A stretch of 64,000 nucleotides of DNA. Source: Papio anubis (lineage: Eukaryota > Chordata > Mammalia > Primates > Cercopithecidae). The position numbers and the translations under genes were made by a program. The stretch's first letter is position 1. Each line of letters begins with the position of its first letter. Below, piece after piece: positions 58,520-64,000 of the stretch. Under the pieces are notes generated by a model that was not told the origin of the DNA, made no database searches, and saw only the letters and a list, made by a program, of their open reading frames with translations. The DNA lies in assembly GCF_008728515.1 (NCBI RefSeq), contig NC_044984.1, positions 86,449,277 through 86,513,276 of the forward strand, written 5' to 3'.

Positions 58520-60796
58520 TTTTGACCTCTTATTCTGAAACTAGGTGAGAACAATTACAGCTTTTTTGACAAAATTATGGGGCAGAATTCTAATCCTTCC
58601 TGGGAAAGAGACAGCTTCCAACGACCCGGCAGCTGTGCCTAATCCAAACTCATGCATGGAAAATAACAGTGAAAGAGCCACAAAAGCAGCCCTCGCTAGC
58701 TGCCTATGACTGGCACATAGCAAATAATTTCTTCATCACTAGAGTTTTAGAGAGAAGTTAGGGGTTGCTAGTTTTTCCTTCTATTTTCGTATCTAATTTA
58801 AGTATTCTTTGACCTTCCTCCTTTATGAAGAGATGCGAAGCACCAGATCATCAACAATACAGTGCTTTATGCTCAAACACCACGACTCCCCACTCCATTT
58901 CTCTCCATTCTCCTCCGATATCCACTTTGTGAGACCCCCTACTAAGGTCACTGTTAAAATAGAGATTGTGATTGGGTAAGGCTACAGAAAGTCAGTAACG
59001 AATTTATTAAGCAAGTAGATGCCAAGGCACTGGTCTACCGCTCTGAGTTTGGATCCTGATGAAGTCCTGAATCTGTAAATACACAAATGAAGAAAGCACT
59101 TCGATGTCTTGTAGCTCTGAGTGTCCAAGAGCCAAGATGTTCAATTGCACATGTGTGTTTTTGCAGGCTTCTGGCTTTTCCTTCTCTCTCTGAATCTGGC
59201 TGCCTCTCACGCCACTTCTGGCAAGGTACACTCTGGGGAGGCCTGAACAAAGTTTCCATACAGTCACTCCCTTCGGTTAATCATTAGCAGCTCTGGTAAA
59301 AGTTGTTGGTGGGGCCGTTGGAAACAACAAACTGAAAAGATGTTTTTAGTTTAACCATAAAGTTCATTCGTCTGGGGATTTCAGGAATCCTGTCCAACAT
59401 ACACCAAGATAACATTGGGCAGAGGTAAGACAGTGATCTAAGAAATGATAGATAATCTCTTCTCTGTAACTAATTAGCTAGGTGACCCTGGTCAAAGGAG
59501 GGAAGGTAACTCACAAAGTGACAAGCTGGGAACTCTGTGTTCTCTCATTTAATCCTCATAAAAACATATAACCTATGTATTTTTCTCTCCATTATACAAA
59601 AAGACTTAAATCCAAAATTCTCTAAACTTTGCATTAAACCAGCTTCATGCCATTTAATTTACCCAAGTCCCTGTGTCCTTACCTAAGGAAGCAAGGAGTT
59701 GGAATTAGTTGCTCTCTGAAAGGTCTTTCTAACTTTGTAAGCCTATGAATCATTTGACCTAGCAGGAAATAAACAATATTTCTCTAATAATTTCCACATA
59801 GTTTTTCTCTTCTTGGCCTTTATTTCCCAGTAAATTTGGGGGGCAAGTAGATAAAATTGTATTCTTCACATAAACATGATAAAATAGCTGTTCACTCATT
59901 AGTTGTCTAATGACAACCCCTGAGGCTATTGCTTCACTCTTGTTTATATTGCTCAGTTCCGTCAGTTTAGAAGACATTAAAAAGCAGAACTGAGTTGGCT
60001 GTTTTACGTTGGTGGTGAACTTTGTGCCTCAACTGTGTTGCAACGCCCCAGTTTACTCAACTCCACCTGGCAATTCAGCTGTTTGAGATAAAGTAGATTT
60101 TCTTTTGGGGAAACCAGTAGCAATTTATCTTGTTCTTGCTCTACTGCTGGCATACAGATGGTTGGGCATTTAATAGACAGTCATCTGCCAGTAGGAGGTA
60201 ATAATCACTTTTTAAATTAAAAACAAATGAAATATGAAGGGAGTTACTGCCATCGAAGAGGAATTAAAGCCAATGCTCAGGTAGTCTTGTCTAGAGTCAA
60301 CGTAAGAATTTCTGTTGGAAAACTACACTTTTTGGTATATGTATGAGTTTCTGCATGTGCATGCATGTGAGTGCTTTAGCATCTTGTGGATGTGTGCACG
60401 ACAGGGGGTAGGGAAACTCTGGAAAAATAGCCAGTGAAGACCCAAAGCAACTCCTATTTTCTACACTCATAAGTACTATAAGACTTGGATCCGTTTCTTG
60501 TGCTTAAAATTGTGTTTTATTTTGTTTATCTTTTCCACATCCCATATGCAGCCATTTTCTGGGAGAAAATTACACTGATAGCAAAAAATATTTTTTTAAA
60601 ATTTATATAAGAAACAATGCAATGTAAGACATGTAGAAGAGAGCAGAGTATGCCTTGGTGGACTGATGAGAATGCTAAGCAAAGAAAGACATTCATGCTG
60701 CAATCTATACAACTAAGCAACCTGAAACCTCCTCCATTATTCAAGTTTGAATTCAGAAAGAAGACAATGGCCTTATTCAGCTCCAGTCAATCCTAG
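58520..60796. other. Unassigned sequence
   Basis: About 2.3 kb with no repeat that I can name, apart from weak MIR-like text near 59530-59600. Open frames (for example 59007-59267 minus, 86 codons) match no family I know. Confidence 0.45.
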
Positions 60797-61231
60797 TGTT
60801 GTGCATTGAATTATTTTCCCCTAAAAGATGCTGACATGCTAACTCCCAATACCTGCAAATGTAACTTTACTTGGAAATAGGATCTTTGCCAATGATCAGG
60901 TTAACATGGGGTCATTAAGGAGTGCCCTAATCCAATAGGACTGTGGACTGTGTCCTTATTACAAGGGGAAATTTGCACACAGAAGAAGAAAAACACACAC
61001 AGGGAGAATGCCATGTGGATATCAATGCAGAAATTGGGGTGACGCATCTAAAGCCAAAGAATCCCAAAGATTGACAGAAAATCCCCATGAGCTAGGAAAG
61101 AGATATGAAACAGATTCTCCCTTACAGGCTTCAGAAGGAACCAAATCTGCCAACACCTTGCTCTTGGACTTCTAGCCACCAGAACTGTGAGTCAATACAT
61201 TTCTGTTGTTTAAGCCACCCAGTTTGTAGCA

Positions 61232-61750
61232 CAGATGCCCCTCAACTTATGATGGGGTTATGTCACAATATTTTGAACTTATAAAGGATTTATCCGGATG
61301 TAGATACTTAATGTATCACTTTTGCACCATCATAAAGTTGAAAAATTGTAAGTGGAACCATAATGTGTTGGGAATTGTATTAATCCGTTTTCACACTGCT
61401 GATAAAGACATGCCCAAGACTGGGTAATTTATAAAGTAAAAGAAATTTAATGGACTCACAGTTCCATGTGGCTAGGGAGGCCTCACAATCATGGCAGATG
61501 GTGAAATGCACGTTTTACAAGGAGGCAGCAAGACAGAATCAGAACCAAGTGAAAGGGATTTTCCCTTCTAAAACCATGAGATCATGTGAGACTTATTCAC
61601 TACCATGAGAATAATATGAGGGAAACTGCCCCCATGATTCAATTATCTCCCACAGGTCCCTCCCACAACATGTGGGAATTATGGAAGCTACAAATCAAGA
61701 TGAGATTTGGGTGGGTGCAGACACAGCCAAACTATATCAAGAACCATATG
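61232..61750 (+). mobile_element. MER8-like (Tigger-type) DNA element, itself split
   Basis: Begins cagatgcccctcaacttatg and continues gatggggttatgtcac, gcaccatcataaagttg, gtaagtggaaccataatg up to 61375. Its last bases gaaccatatg lie at 61741-61750, after the LTR. The ends are inverted repeats (cagatg / catatg). The name MER8 is from memory; the terminal-repeat structure is visible. Confidence 0.75.
61376..61739 (-). mobile_element. THE1/MSTA solo LTR nested inside the DNA element
   Basis: Complement of an ERVL-MaLR LTR from tgtattaatccgttttcac to agccaaactatatca. The flanks ggaat (61371-61375) and agaac (61740-61744) are each one change away from ggaac, the sequence expected at that point of the DNA element, and so fit a decayed 5-bp target duplication. 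Confidence 0.92.
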
Positions 61751-61944
61751 TGCTTTGTTATAGCAGCCCTAGGAAACTAATGCACTTAGGTTTTCTCCCA
61801 GCCAGTTTCTACAACCACATGTCTTTCCTTTCTCATCTTTATTTGCACAGTGTCTCTAGAGAAGAGAGAAATACTCAAAAAGAATTGGATCTTTCCTCCA
61901 TTTTCTTTTCCTTCAATCTTGTCTTCTCTAATTTCCAGAGACAT

Positions 61945-62265
61945 TTTTTTTTTTAATTTTATTTTAGGTTCAGTGGTACATAATTGTGTATCATAGGGAT
62001 TTGGTGAACAGTTTATTTCATCACCCAGGTAATAAGCATAGTACCCAATAAGCAGTTTTTTGGATCCTCACCCTTCTCCCACCCCCCACCCTCAAGTAGG
62101 TCCCAGTGGCTATTGCTTCATTCTTTGTATCCAGATGGACTCAATGTTTAGCTCCCACTTATAAGTGACAACATGTGGTATTTGGCTTTCTGTTCCTGCG
62201 TTAATTCACTTAGGGTAATGGCCTCCAACTCCGTCTGTGTTGCTGCAAACGACATGATCTCATTC
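61945..62265 (-). mobile_element. L1 3' end (L1PB/L1MA age)
   Basis: A T run followed by the complement of an L1 3' UTR and distal ORF2: attttattttaggttcagtg, cacccaggtaataagcatag, gtttagctcccacttataag, tgctgcaaacgacatgatct. Confidence 0.88.
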
Positions 62266-62569
62266 TTTTTTTTTTGTTTTTTTGTGAGACAGGGTCTCAC
62301 TCTTGTCACCCAGGCTGGAGTGCCATGGCACAATCTCAGCTTACAGCAACCCCTGCCTCCCAGGCTCAAGCAATTCTCCTGCCTCAGCCTCCCAAGCAGC
62401 TGAGACTACAGGCACCCACCACCATGCTCAGCTAATTTTTGTATTTTTTAGTAGAGATGGGGTTTTGCCATGTTGGCCAGGCTGGTCTTGAACTCCTGAC
62501 TTCAGGTGATCTGCCTGCCCTGGCCTCCCAAAGTGCTGGGATTACAGGCGTTAGCCACCATGCCCGGCC
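62264..62569 (-). mobile_element. AluS
   Basis: Minus-strand Alu: gtgagacagggtctcactct, tgccatgttggccaggctgg, ttcaggtgatctgcctgccc. It separates the two L1 pieces. Confidence 0.93.
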
Positions 62570-62582
62570 TTAAAATAAAAGT

Positions 62583-62660
62583 CTCCACTAACTCATTCTA
62601 TGAGGTCAGCATCATTCTGATACCAAAACCTGACAGAGACACAACACGAAAGAGATATAT
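62583..62660 (+). mobile_element. L1 ORF2 fragment in opposite orientation
   Basis: Encodes SFYEVSIILIPKPDRDTTRK, the segment just upstream of the reverse-transcriptase catalytic region of ORF2, on the plus strand. It is probably the inverted 5' piece of the L1 at 61945, or a separate small fragment. Confidence 0.8.
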
Positions 62661-62700
62661 GTATAAGAAGCTCCTGAAATTTAAAAAAAAAAAAAAAAGT

Positions 62701-62992
62701 GGCTGCCTGGTGCGGTGGCTCACGCCTGTAATCCCAGTACTTGCGAGGCCAAGGAGGGCGGATCACGAAGTCAGGAGATCAAGACCATCCTGGCTAACAC
62801 GGTGAAACCCTGTCTCTACTAAAAATTAAAAATAAAAAAATTAGCTGGGCATGCTGGTAGGTGCCTGTAGTCCCAACTACTCGGGAGGCTGAGGCAGGAG
62901 GATGGCATGAACCCAGGAGGAGGAGCTTGCAGTGAGCCGAGATCGCGCCACTGCACTCCAGCCTGGGGACAGAGTGAGATTCTATCTAAAAT
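62701..62992 (+). mobile_element. AluY
   Basis: Full Alu with Y-type wording: gatcacgaagtcaggagatc, catcctggctaacacggtga, ggaggagcttgcagtgagcc. Preceded by an A run of 16 and followed by TA, AAAT and GATA repeats (62984-63035). Confidence 0.93.
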
Positions 62993-63035
62993 ATATATAT
63001 ATATAAAAAATAAATAAATAGATAGATAGATAGAT
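62984..63035 (+). repeat. Compound TA / AAAT / GATA microsatellite
   Basis: About seven TA units, two AAAT units and four to five GATA units in succession, grown from the Alu tail. Confidence 0.9.
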
Positions 63036-64000
63036 AATTTAGTGGGTAATTCTACCCAAAGGCCAAATAGAAAAGTTAAAAAAAAAAGAGAGAGAGAGCA
63101 GCTATTGAATTAATCTCAGAACTTGTCTCCTCAAAACGTTTGAGCAAAGAACCCTTGGGCCTGGATGGCCCAACAGTAGTTGAAGAAGAGAATAGAAAAA
63201 CTATTTACCTCTAAAGAGTCCTTCAGTTCAGATCTGATATCAAATAATCTAATTGAATTCAGATATTCTGCTTGCAATATATGCTTTAAGATAGTTGCAC
63301 TGTTTTTAAGCAGCTGATTGGGCCATATATTTAGATGTTTGGTTTTCCAATTTTGTTACTGTTGTTTCTTCTTAGAGAATTATGGATGAATCCTGATACT
63401 TAGAATTAGGTTGGAGCTGTTGCCTAAAGGAGTAGCCGAAAGGACTGACATAGAGAAAATTCTTTCTCATATTAATTTAGGAAGGAAGGTGGGTTCAAAC
63501 AGCTGACAGGTGAACAGATGGCAGTGCATGCCGGGAGTTCCTGGCAAAAAATCAGTCACAGGAAGGGGAGGTTGAATGGAATGCTTTTGTGTCCAGGTTG
63601 TAGAAGAAACAGGAAGCTGAGACTAGATTTGGCAGCTTCTAATACAAAATTTATTAAAGTGAATTGAATTTTATTATAAACAAATGACAATTTATTTTTC
63701 ATATCTCTGCTCAATTTCCTCAGAGACTTTTCTTGTAAGAGTTGAGCCTCTTAAGTCACTATTCTCAGAGAGTGGAAAATTCAAATATGACAATGGGGTT
63801 TAAACTGTCCATATCATTAAGCTTTGAAAAGATGGCCGGAATCTAAGAAAAAGATCCAAATATTGAGAAGATGTATTCCTTTCTTTCCATGATAAAAATC
63901 ACAGAAAAAAAATATTGCATAGGCAGAGTGTTAATAAAAGATTAGGATCTTGATCTTTCAATGAGAAAACCCGAGCCTCTGGACAGTTCTAGAAAAAGCC
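63036..64000. other. Unassigned sequence
   Basis: No repeat or exon recognised, apart from a GA run at 63089-63100. Confidence 0.45.

Larger units (their letters stand above)
60797..61784 (+). mobile_element. MLT1A/B-type solo LTR, host of two nested insertions
   Basis: LTR start tgttgtgcattgaattattt, then aggtcattaaggagtgccct-like text (gtcattaaggagtgcccta), gagaatgccatgtggatatc, cttggacttctagccaccag and gtttaagccacccagtttgt. It is broken at 61231 and finishes at 61751-61784 with ctttgttatagcagccctag and gaaactaatgca. Flanks cctag (60792-60796) and cttag (61785-61789) form a 5-bp target duplication with one mismatch. Confidence 0.93.

Overview
The window is vertebrate nuclear DNA, almost certainly primate and probably human. 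Alu copies of several ages (AluJ, AluS, AluY), primate L1, THE1/MLT1 LTRs, MIR and L2 fossils and MER DNA transposons fill roughly half of it. One AluY (41963-42253) carries what I recall as the 12-base Yk11/Yk12 deletion, two visible CpG changes and a perfect 18-bp target-site duplication, which points to a hominoid genome. The DNA is A+T rich. I see no CpG island, tRNA, snRNA or rRNA gene, and no protein-coding exon that I can defend. The longer open frames that I checked fall inside Alu, L1, LTR or microsatellite sequence. The window reads as intergenic or deep intronic DNA.

Layout. 0-3 kb: a local inverted duplication, L2/MIR fossils and an AluJ. 3.6-6.7 kb: a long minus-strand L1 split by an AluY. 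7-10.7 kb: mostly unassigned DNA. 10.8-12.9 kb: two Alus and an L1 3' end whose TA tract has received a copied 38-bp filler. 13-18.8 kb: old L1M/L2 pieces, an AluJ and unassigned sequence. 18.8-19.8 kb: an L1 with a 5' inversion. 20-27 kb: MIR, old repeats and a diverged direct duplication. 27.4-29.7 kb: MIR, a free Alu left monomer and a minus L2 interrupted by two related Alu half-elements. 31-34.3 kb: four Alus, an MLT1 LTR and a direct duplication of about 230 bp. 35.9-41.7 kb: a fossil Alu monomer, long L2 copies, a near-complete MER1-type hAT element and an Alu with a long GAAA tail. 42-47.6 kb: the young AluYk, an AluJ and a second inverted L1 inserted in a MIR. 47.7-54.7 kb: MER20, MIR, L2 and a solo THE1 LTR. 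54.7-56.1 kb: a large A+T-rich quasi-palindrome disrupted by an Alu. 56.4-58.5 kb: an L1 stub, an AluY and old L1M. 60.8-62.9 kb: an MLT1 LTR holding a DNA transposon that itself holds a THE1/MSTA LTR, then L1 and two Alus.

Nothing here forms an operon or pathway. The noteworthy content is structural: the palindrome, the nested insertion stack, two twin-primed L1s, and at least five short duplications whose copies lie within about 2 kb of each other. The latter suggest repeated template switching during replication or repair. Repeat family names come from memory of consensus sequences without alignment. Boundaries are usually good to about 10 bp, less for the oldest fossils. Percent identities are by-eye counts.
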